Shown: one piece after another, positions 1 through 8,655 of the stretch
Layout: the number at the start of each line of letters is the position of its first letter
Numbering within the stretch: the stretch's first letter is position 1
Source: Methylibium sp.
GTDB taxonomy: Bacteria > Pseudomonadota > Gammaproteobacteria > Burkholderiales > Burkholderiaceae_C
Assembly: GCF_013817365.1 (NCBI RefSeq)
Contig: NZ_JACDCU010000003.1
Coordinates: forward strand, 1 to 40,243
Length of the DNA: 40,243 nucleotides
Reading direction: 5' to 3'
Made by a program: the position numbers and the translations under genes
The notes under the pieces: generated by a model
Database searches by the model: none
Told to the model about the DNA's origin: nothing
Seen by the model: only the letters and a program-made list of their open reading frames with translations

Positions 1-176
1 TTGTTCTCGATGCCTTGCGCTTCGGTGTTGGAGAAAGGCAGGTTGTTCGGGTCCTGACAAACCCGGAAGGCCTTGCGCGCGGGCGGCGCGTCTTGCGCGG
101 CAGCGGGCGCGACCAGGCCGACCGAAAAGGCCATCGCAAGGGTGCCGGCGGCCAGCCCGGCGACGGTCAAGGTCAT
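1..176 (-). CDS. xoxJ: XoxJ/MoxJ-like periplasmic binding protein, N-terminal part
   Basis: Only the first 58 or so codons are in the window; the gene runs off the left edge. The translation starts with a hydrophobic signal peptide ending near APAAAQ, followed by RVCQDPNNLPFSN, the N-terminal signature of quinoprotein-dehydrogenase-associated substrate-binding proteins (MoxJ/XoxJ). In this family the protein is periplasmic and is thought to help activate or assemble the PQQ methanol dehydrogenase. The ATG overlaps the stop codon of the upstream cytochrome gene as ATGA, so the two are probably translationally coupled. The order xoxF-xoxG-xoxJ is the usual one. The rest of the protein cannot be judged. 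Confidence 0.8.
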   Translation of the reverse strand, partial: MTLTVAGLAAGTLAMAFSVGLVAPAAAQDAPPARKAFRVCQDPNNLPFSNTEAQGIEN

Positions 177-568
177 TGGATCTCCGCCACTTTGGCGCGG
201 GTGATCGCACCGTCGGAGCGGCCTTTGAGGTAGGCGTAGAGGTGGTCGATGTTGTCCATCACCTGCTTGCTGTTGCCGAAGCTCTGCATGCCCTTTTGCA
301 GGCGACCGTCGCGCACGACCGTCACGAAGTCTTCTTTGCTCAGCACCTTCAGGCTGGCGATCAGCGAGGGGCCGACCATGCCTTCCTGGTTGGCGCCGTG
401 GCAGCGGTCGCAGGCAGCGGCGCGCCAAGTGCGAAAACCCTGCATGGTGTTGGCATCGACCTTGTAGCCGTCGACGACCTTGTAGAGCGGCTCTTTGGCA
501 TCTTGCGCCTGAGCGAATGAAACGCCCGCGCACAGGGCCAGGCTCAGGAGGGGGAGGCGAAACATCAT
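173..568 (-). CDS. xoxG: XoxG-like c-type cytochrome
   Basis: A small periplasmic class I cytochrome c of about 131 residues, expected to accept electrons from the XoxF methanol dehydrogenase. The start MMFRLPLLSLALCAG begins a clear signal peptide cleaved after AQAQ; the longer 158-residue ORF has a non-signal N-terminus and was not used. A single haem site CDRCH is visible, and the sixth ligand is probably the Met in the KGMQSFG segment. It lies about 100 bp downstream of xoxF on the same strand and overlaps xoxJ by 4 bp. Assignment as XoxG rests on context and size; the start could also be the adjacent ATG three bases downstream. No strong Shine-Dalgarno sequence is seen. Confidence 0.8.
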   Translation of the reverse strand: MMFRLPLLSLALCAGVSFAQAQDAKEPLYKVVDGYKVDANTMQGFRTWRAAACDRCHGANQEGMVGPSLIASLKVLSKEDFVTVVRDGRLQKGMQSFGNSKQVMDNIDHLYAYLKGRSDGAITRAKVAEIQ

Positions 569-670
569 GATGGAAATGGTCCGTTTCAATGAAAGGGGGA
601 TGGCGCCCGTTGAGGTCCACCATCCCCGGAAAGCCCAGCCGCTTTGCACGGCTGGCTTGGATCGAAAAAC

Positions 671-2491
671 TTACTCCGGCAATGCCCAGACCGTCAAAGA
701 GCCGCCGAGTTCCGTGTACTGGTTCAGTTCACGGTAGCCGCCCACGGCGCCCAGACCGTCGGTGTCCTTCTCGAGGCCAGCCGCCATGCCGATACCGGCC
801 CAGCCGCCGATGCCCGAGAACGTGCCCAGGTACTGCTTGCCCTTGTGCTCGTACGTGAACATGTTGCCAATGATTCCGGACGGGGTCTTGAAGCGATACA
901 GCTCCTTGGTGATGTCCTTGGCATCGACGCACTTGAAGTGGCCTTCGAGCGTGCCGTAGCAAGACAGACCGCCCGCCGTGTTGAGCACGCCGCTCCACAC
1001 CGAGAACTTCTCGGCCTTGCTCTGCACGATCTTGCCTGTGCCTGCGTCCCAGGTGATGAAGTTGCCCATGCCGCCATGGCTTCCCGGTGCCGGGAACATG
1101 GACAACGTGGCGCCGACGTACGGCTGGCCTGCGGTGTATTCGACCTTGAACGGCTCGTAGTCCATGCAGACGTGGTTCGTCGGCACGTAGAAGAGCTTGG
1201 TGTTCGGATCGAACGAGGCCGGCTGCTGGTCCTTCGTGCCCAACGCCGCCGGGCAGATGCCCTTGGTGTTGACGTCAGGACCGTTCTGCGCGGTCGAGTA
1301 CTGCTTCACCACTTGCGGGCGGCCCGTCTTCATGTCGACGTGCGTGGCCCAGTTCACCTTCGGGTCGAACTTCTCGGCCACGAGCAACGCACCGGAGATG
1401 CGGTCCATGGTGTAGCCGAAGCCGTTGCGGTCGAAGTGCACCAGCGCCTTGGTGGGCTTGCCCTTGACGTTGATGTCCGCCAGGATCATCTCGTTGATGC
1501 CGTCGAAGTCCCACTCGTCGAACGGGGTCATCTGGTAGACCCACTTGGCCATGCCGGTGTCGACGTCGCGGGCGAAGATGGTCATCGTCCACTTGTTATC
1601 GCCCGGACGCTGCGAGGGATTCCAGGTGGAGGGGTTGCCGGTGCCGTAATAAACGAGATTGGGCGCCTTGTCGTAGCTGAACCAGCCCCAGGTGGTGCCG
1701 CCGCCGATCTTCCACTGATCGCCCTTCCAGGTCTTCAGCGAAGAATCCTTGCCGACCGGCTTCATCTGGCCGTCGGTCCAGGTCATGGTCTTTTCCGGAT
1801 CCATCAGCATCTCGGCGTCGGGGCCGACGCTGTAGCCCTTCCAGGCCAGCTTGCCGTCCGAGAGGTTGTAGGCGGCCAGGAAGCCGCGCACGCCCCACTC
1901 ACCGCCGGAGATGCCGGTGATGACCTTGTCCTTGAAGACGTGCGGCGCGTTGGTGTTCACGGCGCCGAGCTTCGGATCGCCGTTCTTCACGCTCCACAGG
2001 ACCTTGCCTGTCTTGGCGTCCATCGCCACGAGCATGGAGTCGGCCTGCTGCAGGATGATCTTGCCTTCGGCATACGCCAGACCGCGGTTGACGGTGTCGC
2101 AGCACATCTGCGGAATCACGGCCGGATCTTGCTTGGGCTCGTACTTCCAGACGATCTTCTGGGTGTTCAGGTCGAGCGCGAAGACCTTGTTGGGGAAGGG
2201 CGAATGCAGGTACATCATGTCGCCGATCACGAGGGGCGAGCCCTCGTGGCCGCGCAGCACGCCGGTGGAGAAGGTCCACGCGACCTGCAGCTTGCCGACG
2301 TTCTTGGTGTTGATCTGGTCCAGCTTGCTGTAGCGCTGGTTGTACATGTCGCCGGCCTGCACGGCCCAGTTCTTGGAATTGGCGATGTTCTTCTCGACAT
2401 CGGCATTGGCGTGCACCAGCATAGGCGCTGCCAGCAATGCCAATCCGAGAGGGCTCATCAAGCGCCAACCCGATTGCTTAGACACTTTCAT
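671..2491 (-). CDS. xoxF: Lanthanide-type PQQ-dependent methanol dehydrogenase XoxF
   Basis: A 606-residue periplasmic quinoprotein that oxidises methanol (and possibly other short alcohols) using PQQ and a rare-earth ion. It has a signal peptide ending around VHANA and an eight-bladed propeller with repeated W-motifs. The adjacent cysteines C130-C131 (QMCCDTV) match the vicinal disulphide of the family. The metal-site residues appear to be E198, N286 and D328, and the extra D330 in DEWDFDG is the residue that marks lanthanide-dependent XoxF and is absent from calcium-dependent MxaF. No small subunit gene (mxaI) is seen nearby. A GGAG ribosome site lies about 9 nt before the ATG. The family assignment is firm; the substrate and clade (probably XoxF5-like) are inferred. 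Confidence 0.95.
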   Translation of the reverse strand: MKVSKQSGWRLMSPLGLALLAAPMLVHANADVEKNIANSKNWAVQAGDMYNQRYSKLDQINTKNVGKLQVAWTFSTGVLRGHEGSPLVIGDMMYLHSPFPNKVFALDLNTQKIVWKYEPKQDPAVIPQMCCDTVNRGLAYAEGKIILQQADSMLVAMDAKTGKVLWSVKNGDPKLGAVNTNAPHVFKDKVITGISGGEWGVRGFLAAYNLSDGKLAWKGYSVGPDAEMLMDPEKTMTWTDGQMKPVGKDSSLKTWKGDQWKIGGGTTWGWFSYDKAPNLVYYGTGNPSTWNPSQRPGDNKWTMTIFARDVDTGMAKWVYQMTPFDEWDFDGINEMILADINVKGKPTKALVHFDRNGFGYTMDRISGALLVAEKFDPKVNWATHVDMKTGRPQVVKQYSTAQNGPDVNTKGICPAALGTKDQQPASFDPNTKLFYVPTNHVCMDYEPFKVEYTAGQPYVGATLSMFPAPGSHGGMGNFITWDAGTGKIVQSKAEKFSVWSGVLNTAGGLSCYGTLEGHFKCVDAKDITKELYRFKTPSGIIGNMFTYEHKGKQYLGTFSGIGGWAGIGMAAGLEKDTDGLGAVGGYRELNQYTELGGSLTVWALPE

Positions 2492-2590
2492 CGTCGTCTC
2501 CGTAGTAGGAATGGATGGGTACAGCTTTGGGTTTGCTCCTTAGCGCTCCCCACCGTGTTTGTATTCCCCGTCAGGCGCGTCTGATACCTA

Positions 2591-2605
2591 GGACAGACCC
2601 TGTCC
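2591..2605. promoter_or_regulatory. Inverted repeat in the xoxF-purC divergent intergenic region
   Basis: GGACAG-acc-CTGTCC is a perfect 6-bp inverted repeat about 100 bp upstream of the xoxF start and 110 bp upstream of purC. It could be an operator for either gene. No regulator is identified and the assignment is a guess based on position and symmetry. Confidence 0.3.
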
Positions 2606-2656
2606 GCCCGCGACCGGCCTCGGGCGCCTGACTCAGATTGAGACAAACCTAAGGGA

Positions 2657-2683
2657 TTGCCCGGCCGGCCCGACTTCTACAAT
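2657..2683 (+). promoter_or_regulatory. Putative purC promoter
   Basis: A TACAAT hexamer (2678-2683) lies 31 bp before the purC ATG, with TTGCCC 15 bp upstream of it. The -10 match is good; the -35 and its short spacing are weak. Confidence 0.35.
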
Positions 2684-2714
2684 TCCGGGCTTCCCGTCTT
2701 TCAGGCTCGTTGCG

Positions 2715-3638
2715 ATGACCTCTCCGCCCGAAAACCGCCGTCAATCGCCGCCGCTGCTCGAAAGCCGGCTTCAATCGCTGCCGTTGATCGCGCGCGGCAA
2801 GGTTCGCGACAACTACGCCGTCGGCGCGGACCGCCTGCTGATGGTCGCGTCCGACCGGCTGAGCGCTTTCGACGTGGTGATGGCCGAGCCGATCCCGGAC
2901 AAGGGCGAACTGCTTACGCGCATGGCGCTGTTCTGGTTCGAGCGGCTGGGCGGCATCGTTCCCAACCACCTGACGGGCGAGGCGCCCGAAAGCGTGGTCG
3001 GCGAGTCGGAACGCGACCAGATTCGTGGCCGCTCGATGCTGGTCAAGCGCTTGCGGCCCCTGCCGGTCGAGGCGGTGGTGCGCGGCTATCTGGCGGGCTC
3101 GGGCTGGACGGAGTACCAGGCCGGCGGTGCCGTGTGCGGCGTGAAGCTTGCCGCGGGCCTGCGCAATGCCGACAAGCTGCCCGCGCCGATCTTCACGCCC
3201 GCCACCAAGGCCGAGAGCGGCGCCCACGACGAGAACATTTCCTTCGAGCGCATGGTGCAGATCGTCGGCGCGCCGCTGGCCGATCAGGTGCGCCGCACCT
3301 CCATCCTGCTGTACGAGACCGCTGCCGCGTTTGCGCTCGGCAAAGGGATCATCATCGCCGACACCAAGTTCGAGTTCGGCCTCGACGAGGCGGGCACGCT
3401 GATCCTGATGGACGAGGTGCTCACGCCCGATTCATCGCGTTTCTGGCCGGTTGAAGGCTATGCGCCGGGCGGCAATCCACCGAGCTACGACAAGCAGTTC
3501 GTGCGCGATTGGCTCGAGCAGGTGCGCATCGATGGCCGGCCTTGGAACAAGAAGGCCCCGGCGCCGGCATTGCCGAGCGACGTGGTCGAGAAGACGGCGC
3601 TCAAGTACCGTGAGGCGTTCGAGCGGCTCACTGGTTAG
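2715..3638 (+). CDS. purC: Phosphoribosylaminoimidazole-succinocarboxamide synthase (SAICAR synthetase)
   Basis: PurC joins aspartate to CAIR using ATP to make SAICAR in cytoplasmic purine synthesis. The 307-residue protein contains the family's [18 protein letters not shown] and RGYLAGSGW segments and the C-terminal [12 protein letters not shown] motif, and is close to the length of the larger bacterial and fungal-type PurC. The ATG follows a TACAAT promoter-like element. Its stop codon overlaps that of the convergent cnoX gene by 4 bp. In related genomes purC is normally followed directly by purE and purK; here an opposite-strand gene sits between them. Confidence 0.95.
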   Translation: MTSPPENRRQSPPLLESRLQSLPLIARGKVRDNYAVGADRLLMVASDRLSAFDVVMAEPIPDKGELLTRMALFWFERLGGIVPNHLTGEAPESVVGESERDQIRGRSMLVKRLRPLPVEAVVRGYLAGSGWTEYQAGGAVCGVKLAAGLRNADKLPAPIFTPATKAESGAHDENISFERMVQIVGAPLADQVRRTSILLYETAAAFALGKGIIIADTKFEFGLDEAGTLILMDEVLTPDSSRFWPVEGYAPGGNPPSYDKQFVRDWLEQVRIDGRPWNKKAPAPALPSDVVEKTALKYREAFERLTG

Positions 3639-4576
3639 AACAGCACCATGCTGAGCTTGCGCCGATAAGCATCCACCACGGGGTCGCTGGCGACTGCAGC
3701 AGAGCGCCCGGCGATCTCGAGCGTGCCTTTGGCCTCGGCGGCGGCCGGCTTGGGCAGCGGCTTGGTCAGGATCTCGAGCACGGCCACGTAAAGCTTGCGG
3801 GCACGCTCCTCGCCCCAGGCCTTGTCGCGCATGAGGATCTCGAGCAGCTCGTCCATCGCCTCGGTGTAGCGCTGCTCGGCCACATGACGCTGCGCGAGTT
3901 CGAAGCGCGCCGCGAAGTCGCGCTTGTTGGCAGCGAGGGCGGCGTTCAGCGCATCCAGCGGCCGCGCATGCACAGCAGCTTCGCAGGCTTCGAGCCACAG
4001 GCCGAGCGCCGCGGCTCGCACGTCGACGATGGCCTTGGGCACCAGCGGCTCGTAGATGCGCCGCGCATCGTCGGTGCGGCCGGCTTCGAGGAGACGCTTG
4101 ACATAGTCGGCTCGGATCGCATCGTCGCCCGGCGCCAGCGCGAGCGCCTCGGAGAGCTTGGCGAGCGCGGCTTCGGGATCGCCGCCGGCGGCCAGTTGTT
4201 CGGCCTCCTGCACTTCTTCCTCGGCGGCGAGTGCTTCGGTGCTCGGCACGTGCTTGTCGAGGAACGCGCGGATCTGGGCTTCGGGCAGCGCGCCGACGAA
4301 GCCGTCGACCGGCTGCCCGCCGAGGAACATCACGCAAAACGGGATCGAACGCACCCCGAAGGCTTGGCTCAACTGGCCGGCGATTTCGGGCTGCGCTTCG
4401 CTGTCGAGCTTGGCCAGGGTGAAGCGCCCGGCGTAAGCCACTTCCAGCTTCTCGAGCATCGGCCCGAGCGTCTTGCACGGTCCGCACCACGGCGCCCAGA
4501 TGTCGAGCAGCACCGGCTGCTTCAGCGAGGCGGTGATCAGGTCGGATTCGAAGTTTTGAAGGGTGATGTCGATCAT
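3635..4576 (-). CDS. cnoX: CnoX/YbbN-type thioredoxin-TPR co-chaperone
   Basis: A 313-residue cytoplasmic protein with an N-terminal thioredoxin fold and C-terminal tetratricopeptide-like helices, the architecture of CnoX (YbbN), a holdase that protects proteins during oxidative stress and hands them to chaperonins. The active site is WCGPC, so both redox cysteines are present, unlike E. coli CnoX, which lacks the first one. Residues 1-110 carry the thioredoxin fold including the cis-proline segment RSIPFC; residues from about 130 on are Ala/Leu/Glu-rich helices. The gene is convergent with purC (4-bp overlap of ends) and divergent from purE. Confidence 0.85.
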   Translation of the reverse strand: MIDITLQNFESDLITASLKQPVLLDIWAPWCGPCKTLGPMLEKLEVAYAGRFTLAKLDSEAQPEIAGQLSQAFGVRSIPFCVMFLGGQPVDGFVGALPEAQIRAFLDKHVPSTEALAAEEEVQEAEQLAAGGDPEAALAKLSEALALAPGDDAIRADYVKRLLEAGRTDDARRIYEPLVPKAIVDVRAAALGLWLEACEAAVHARPLDALNAALAANKRDFAARFELAQRHVAEQRYTEAMDELLEILMRDKAWGEERARKLYVAVLEILTKPLPKPAAAEAKGTLEIAGRSAAVASDPVVDAYRRKLSMVLF

Positions 4577-4631
4577 GGTCTTGAGAATGAGTACCGGCTC
4601 GGCGAGCCCCGTACGTCGCCTGCACGCCGCC

Positions 4632-4637
4632 TACAAT
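4632..4637 (+). promoter_or_regulatory. Putative purE -10 element
   Basis: TACAAT lies 32 bp upstream of the purE GTG in the short cnoX-purE intergenic region. No convincing -35 was seen. It is the only obvious promoter element for the purE-purK-sua5 group. Confidence 0.35.
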
Positions 4638-4669
4638 TTGCGGCTTTCCTGTCGAGAACCGGAGCGGCC

Positions 4670-5188
4670 GTGAGCGCAGCGATTCCCCTGATCGGCGTGG
4701 TGATGGGCTCCAGCAGCGACTGGGAGGTCATGAGCCACGCAGCCGACATTCTCACCGAGTTCGGCGTGCCCTTCGAGGCGCAGGTGGTCTCGGCGCACCG
4801 CATGCCCGACGACATGTTCCGCTACGCCGAAGGCGCCCGCGAGCGCGGGCTCGCCGCCATCATCGCCGGCGCCGGCGGCGCCGCGCATCTGCCCGGCATG
4901 CTGGCCGCCAAGACGTCCGTACCGGTGCTCGGCGTGCCGGTGCCTTCCAAGCATCTGCAGGGTGTCGATTCGCTGCACAGCATCGTGCAGATGCCGCGCG
5001 GCGTGCCGGTGGCCACCTTCGCGATCGGTGCGGCCGGCGCGGCCAACGCGGCGCTGTTCGCGGTGGCGCTGCTGGCCCATGCCGATGCTGCGCTGCGCGA
5101 GCGGCTCGATGCGTTTCGCGCCCGGCAGACCGAAGCCGCGCGGGCAATGACCGTCGGCTTGGCGGCGCCGGCGCGCCAGCAAGGCTGA
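4670..5188 (+). CDS. purE: N5-carboxyaminoimidazole ribonucleotide mutase
   Basis: PurE (class I) rearranges N5-CAIR to CAIR in purine synthesis. The ORF track shows a 434-residue frame, but homology begins only at [18 protein letters not shown]. The chosen GTG has a GGAG site 6 nt upstream and gives 172 residues, the normal length. Typical motifs are GSSSDW, SAHRMPD and [11 protein letters not shown]. The gene ends 2 bp before purK. The long N-terminal extension is antisense to cnoX and is not real. Confidence 0.95.
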   Translation: MSAAIPLIGVVMGSSSDWEVMSHAADILTEFGVPFEAQVVSAHRMPDDMFRYAEGARERGLAAIIAGAGGAAHLPGMLAAKTSVPVLGVPVPSKHLQGVDSLHSIVQMPRGVPVATFAIGAAGAANAALFAVALLAHADAALRERLDAFRARQTEAARAMTVGLAAPARQQG

Positions 5189-5190
5189 CG

Positions 5191-6381
5191 ATGAGCCATC
5201 ACAAGACCATCCTTCCCGCCCTCAGCGGCGCCGGCGCGCAGGCCACCACGCTCGGCGTCATGGGCGGCGGCCAGCTCGGCCGCATGTTCGTGCAGGCGGC
5301 GCAGCGGCTGGGTTACTTCACGGCGGTGCTCGACCCTGATGTCGCCAGCCCCGCCGGCCTGGTGTCGCACGTGCACGTACAAACAGACTACCTCGACGAG
5401 CAGGGCCTGGCGCAGATGCTGCAACGCTGCGCTGCCATCACCACCGAGTTCGAGAACGTGCCGGCCGGCGCGCTCTACACACTGGGCGCGCACCTGCCGG
5501 CCGCGCCGGGCGCCGACGCAGTGGCGATCTGCCAGAACCGCGCCGCCGAAAAACTGCACTTTCGCCGCTGCGACGTGGCTTGCGCGCCGCATGCGGTGAT
5601 CGAGACGGCCGAGCAGTTCGCCACTGTCGATGACGCGCTGCTGCCCGGCATTCTGAAAACGATCAGCCTCGGCTACGACGGCAAGGGCCAGATGCGCGTT
5701 CGAACGCGCGACGAACTGGCTGCTGCGTGGCGGGAGTTGGGCGGCACGCCGTGCGTGCTCGAGAAACTGCTGCCGCTGGCTTTCGAGGTGAGCGTGATCC
5801 TGGCACGCGGTGCCAGTGAGGACGTTGTGCTGCTCCCGGTCCAGCGCAACCTGCACCGGGACGGCGTCCTGGCGGTCACCGAAGTGCCGGCGCCGGGCGT
5901 GAGCGAGGCGCTCGCGGCGCAGGCGGGCGAGGCAGCCACGCGCATTGCCGCCGGCCTGAACTACGTCGGTGTGCTGTGCGTCGAGTTCTTCGTGCTCGAA
6001 GACGGCACGTTGGTCGCCAACGAGATGGCGCCGCGGCCGCACAACTCCGGCCACTACAGCCTCGACGCCTGCGACGTGTCGCAGTTCGAGTTGCAGGTGC
6101 GCTGCATGACCGGGCTGCCGCTCACCGCGCCGCGCCTGCATTCGGCCGCGGTCATGCTCAACCTGCTCGGCGACCTGTGGTTCGACGCACAGGGGCGTGA
6201 GCGCACGCCGCCGTGGGCCGAGGTGCTGGCGTTGCCCGGTGCTCACCTGCACCTGTACGGCAAGAGCGGCGCGCGGCCCGCCCGCAAGATGGGCCACCTG
6301 ACGGTGACCGCTGCAACGTTCGAGGCGGCGCGCGCGGTGGCGCTCGAAGCCGCGGCGCTGCTAGGACTGCCGGCGTTCTGA
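5191..6381 (+). CDS. purK: N5-carboxyaminoimidazole ribonucleotide synthase
   Basis: PurK makes N5-CAIR from AIR, bicarbonate and ATP, the step before PurE. The 396-residue protein is an ATP-grasp enzyme: a Rossmann-like N-terminal region with LGVMGGGQLGRMF, an ATP-grasp core with LKTISLGYDGKGQ and FEVSVILARG, and the metal-binding stretch NEMAPRPHNSGHY. It starts 2 bp after the purE stop, so the two are surely co-transcribed. Length and motifs are normal. Confidence 0.95.
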   Translation: MSHHKTILPALSGAGAQATTLGVMGGGQLGRMFVQAAQRLGYFTAVLDPDVASPAGLVSHVHVQTDYLDEQGLAQMLQRCAAITTEFENVPAGALYTLGAHLPAAPGADAVAICQNRAAEKLHFRRCDVACAPHAVIETAEQFATVDDALLPGILKTISLGYDGKGQMRVRTRDELAAAWRELGGTPCVLEKLLPLAFEVSVILARGASEDVVLLPVQRNLHRDGVLAVTEVPAPGVSEALAAQAGEAATRIAAGLNYVGVLCVEFFVLEDGTLVANEMAPRPHNSGHYSLDACDVSQFELQVRCMTGLPLTAPRLHSAAVMLNLLGDLWFDAQGRERTPPWAEVLALPGAHLHLYGKSGARPARKMGHLTVTAATFEAARAVALEAAALLGLPAF

Positions 6382-6391
6382 CCGGCCCGCG

Positions 6392-7393
6392 ATGACAAGG
6401 CTGGACGGCACCGTGCCGCAAGCTGCCGCGCAGGCCGCCCGGCGGCTCGCAGAGGGTGAACTGGTCGCCTTCGCGACCGAGACGGTCTACGGCCTCGGCG
6501 CGCGCGCCGACGACGATGCGGCCGTCGCGAAGATCTTCCATGCAAAGGGCCGGCCGGCCGACCATCCGCTGATCGTGCACGTGACGAACATCCCTGCCGC
6601 CGCTGCGTTCTGCGATGCCCTGCCGCCGCTCGCCCAGCGGCTGATGACGACGTTCTGGCCGGGGCCGCTGACGGTCATCGTCGCCCGCCGCCGCGGCGTG
6701 GCCGAAGCTGCGGCCGGCGGCCACGCCACCATCGGTCTTCGCGCACCGGCCCATCCGCTGGCCCAGGCGCTGCTCGCCGAAGCGGCGGCGCTCGGCGTAC
6801 CGGGCATCGCAGCGCCGAGCGCCAACCGCTACGGCCGCATCAGCCCGACCCGCGCCGCGCATGTTCGAAGCGAGTTCGCCGATGTGTTGCCGGATCTGTG
6901 CGTGCTCGACGGCGGCGACTGTGCCGTCGGCATCGAGTCGAGCATCATCGATTGCTCGCGCGGCCATGCCGTTTTGCTGCGATCCGGCGTGCTGACCCGT
7001 GCGCAACTCGAGGCTGCGGCGGGCGAGCCGCTGCGCGAAGCCGACGCCTCGGCGCCGCGTGCTTCAGGCACCCTGGCCTCGCACTACGCGCCGCGCGCCA
7101 CGCTGCGGCTGATGTCCGGCGCCGCGCTGCGCAGCGCGCTCGAGGTGCTGCCGCTCGAAGCCCTGCCCGCCTCGAGCCCACGCAGGCTGGCGGTATATTC
7201 TCGCAGCACCCTGCCGCCGCGTCTGGCGGGTCGGCGCATGCCGGACGATGCCGCGGCTGCGGCGCATGAACTCTTTGCAGTGCTGCGCTCGTTCGACGAC
7301 GAAGGCGTGCAGCTCATCTGGGTCGAGGAGCCGCCGCCCGATGCCGCCTGGGACGGCGTGCGCGACCGGCTGCGGCGTGCCGCCACGCGCTGA
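6392..7393 (+). CDS. sua5: L-threonylcarbamoyladenylate synthase, Sua5 type
   Basis: This enzyme makes threonylcarbamoyl-AMP from threonine, bicarbonate and ATP for the t6A37 modification of ANN-decoding tRNAs. At 333 residues it is the long Sua5 form, with an N-terminal YrdC/TsaC domain (residues about 10-200, motifs ATETVYGLG, KGRPADHPL and APSANRYGRISPT) and a C-terminal Sua5 domain joined by a linker. The SGTLASHYAP-like segment (here ASGTLASHYAPR) is typical of the linker. It begins 10 bp after purK and is probably in the same operon. TsaB, which acts later in the same pathway, is encoded about 4.5 kb downstream. Confidence 0.93.
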   Translation: MTRLDGTVPQAAAQAARRLAEGELVAFATETVYGLGARADDDAAVAKIFHAKGRPADHPLIVHVTNIPAAAAFCDALPPLAQRLMTTFWPGPLTVIVARRRGVAEAAAGGHATIGLRAPAHPLAQALLAEAAALGVPGIAAPSANRYGRISPTRAAHVRSEFADVLPDLCVLDGGDCAVGIESSIIDCSRGHAVLLRSGVLTRAQLEAAAGEPLREADASAPRASGTLASHYAPRATLRLMSGAALRSALEVLPLEALPASSPRRLAVYSRSTLPPRLAGRRMPDDAAAAAHELFAVLRSFDDEGVQLIWVEEPPPDAAWDGVRDRLRRAATR

Positions 7394-7436
7394 AGCGCTT
7401 CCTTCTCCCTTCGCCTTTTCGCTTCCTGGAGCACGC

Positions 7437-8504
7437 ATGACTGTTGGCACTTTTTCCGTTCGCGGCACGGGCCGCCTGATGCCGCCGACGGCGTGGCGCG
7501 CCGCGGCGAGCGCCGTGCTGCTCGCACTGGCCGGTTGCGGCGGCGGCGACACCGTCGACGACTTCTCGCCGCGGCGGCTGCTGGTGCTGGGCGACGAGAC
7601 GAGCGTGATCACGGCCGACGGGCTCAAGTACAGCGTCAATGCGCTCGATCCCGTGGCGCCGGCCCCTGCGCCGGGGGCCTCGGCGCCGACGGGGGTAGAC
7701 AACCCTCCCGCAGGCCCGATCGATTGCCGTGCGAACCGCCTGTGGATCCAGGTGATCGCCGAGGAGTACGGCTTCGGCTTCGAGGAGTGCAACAGCGATC
7801 CTGCCGGCACGCCGCAGCGAGGCATCATTTATGCGACGGTCGGCGCGCGGGTGGCCGACATCGCGGCTCAGGTCGGCGCCCACGAGGCCAGCAGCAGCTT
7901 CACGTCGTCCGATCTGGTGACCGTGTTCGTCGGCCAGCACGACATCCTCGACATCTACGCGAGCGTGACGGCTGCCGATCAATGCCGATACGCCGTGGCC
8001 GACCCCGATCGCTCGGGCGTGGCCGCGCGTTCCGCGCGCGAGCGGGGCGCGGCGCTGGGCCGGCAGATCAACGCCATCGCGCGCAACGGCGACGGAGGCA
8101 GGGTGCTTTTCGTGACCGTGCCGAATCAGGGGGCGACGCCTTTCGCGAGGCAGCAGCCGACCGACTTCAACCGCCGTGACTGCCTGCACAACCTGACCGA
8201 TGCCTTCAACGCCGGCTTGCGCACCGACGTCGTCGCAGACGGGCGGCAGGTCGGGCTGGTGGCCATCGACGAGCAGGTGGAACTGATCCTCGACGACAAC
8301 GATCGCTTCGGCTTCGACGATGCGAACGTGACCGACGCGACGTGCAGACCCGAAACTCCCTTGCCCAACTGCACCACCGGCACGCTGAAGTACGCCGCCA
8401 GCAGCGACGACTACCTGTGGGCCGACGATCTGCATTTCGGCCCCGAACTGCACGATCTGCTTGGCGACCTGGCGACTTCGCGGGTGCGCAACAACCCGTT
8501 CTGA
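7437..8504 (+). CDS. SGNH-hydrolase-like lipoprotein with altered catalytic residues
   Basis: A 355-residue predicted lipoprotein: the start ATG has a GGAG site 8 nt upstream, followed by a signal peptide and a lipobox LAGC. It resembles the next gene and the GDSL/SGNH esterase family, but block I reads GDETS instead of GDSLS and block III reads GQHD instead of GxND, so the Ser nucleophile and the oxyanion Asn are both replaced. The block II glycine and the C-terminal ADDLHF (Asp and His) are kept. It may have lost hydrolase activity. The 418-residue ORF in the track overextends upstream into sua5. Function unknown. Confidence 0.8.
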   Translation: MTVGTFSVRGTGRLMPPTAWRAAASAVLLALAGCGGGDTVDDFSPRRLLVLGDETSVITADGLKYSVNALDPVAPAPAPGASAPTGVDNPPAGPIDCRANRLWIQVIAEEYGFGFEECNSDPAGTPQRGIIYATVGARVADIAAQVGAHEASSSFTSSDLVTVFVGQHDILDIYASVTAADQCRYAVADPDRSGVAARSARERGAALGRQINAIARNGDGGRVLFVTVPNQGATPFARQQPTDFNRRDCLHNLTDAFNAGLRTDVVADGRQVGLVAIDEQVELILDDNDRFGFDDANVTDATCRPETPLPNCTTGTLKYAASSDDYLWADDLHFGPELHDLLGDLATSRVRNNPF

Positions 8505-8578
8505 TCCGGAGGTTGCCAGGCGCGGGCAGCGTTTGTTGCCGCAGCGACCTGCCGGGTTTCTCCGCTGCGAAGCGTGCC

Positions 8579-8604
8579 GGAGCGCCGCCTACAGTCGGCG
8601 CTCC
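8579..8604. other. Intergenic hairpin between the SGNH paralogues
   Basis: A perfect 9-bp stem GGAGCGCCG / CGGCGCTCC with an 8-nt loop. There is no T-run after it, so it is not a standard intrinsic terminator. The loop carries TACAGT, which resembles a -10 element for the downstream gene. Confidence 0.4.
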
Positions 8605-8655
8605 CCGGCGGCCACACTCGAGGGCCGACTGCGCACATCACAAGGACGCCGCACG

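Noticed and set aside
644-2584. 646-residue plus-strand ORF
   Set aside because: Antisense to xoxF, with no recognisable protein motifs; high GC makes long shadow frames.
8579-8604. Hairpin as terminator of the first SGNH gene
   Set aside because: No T-run follows the stem.
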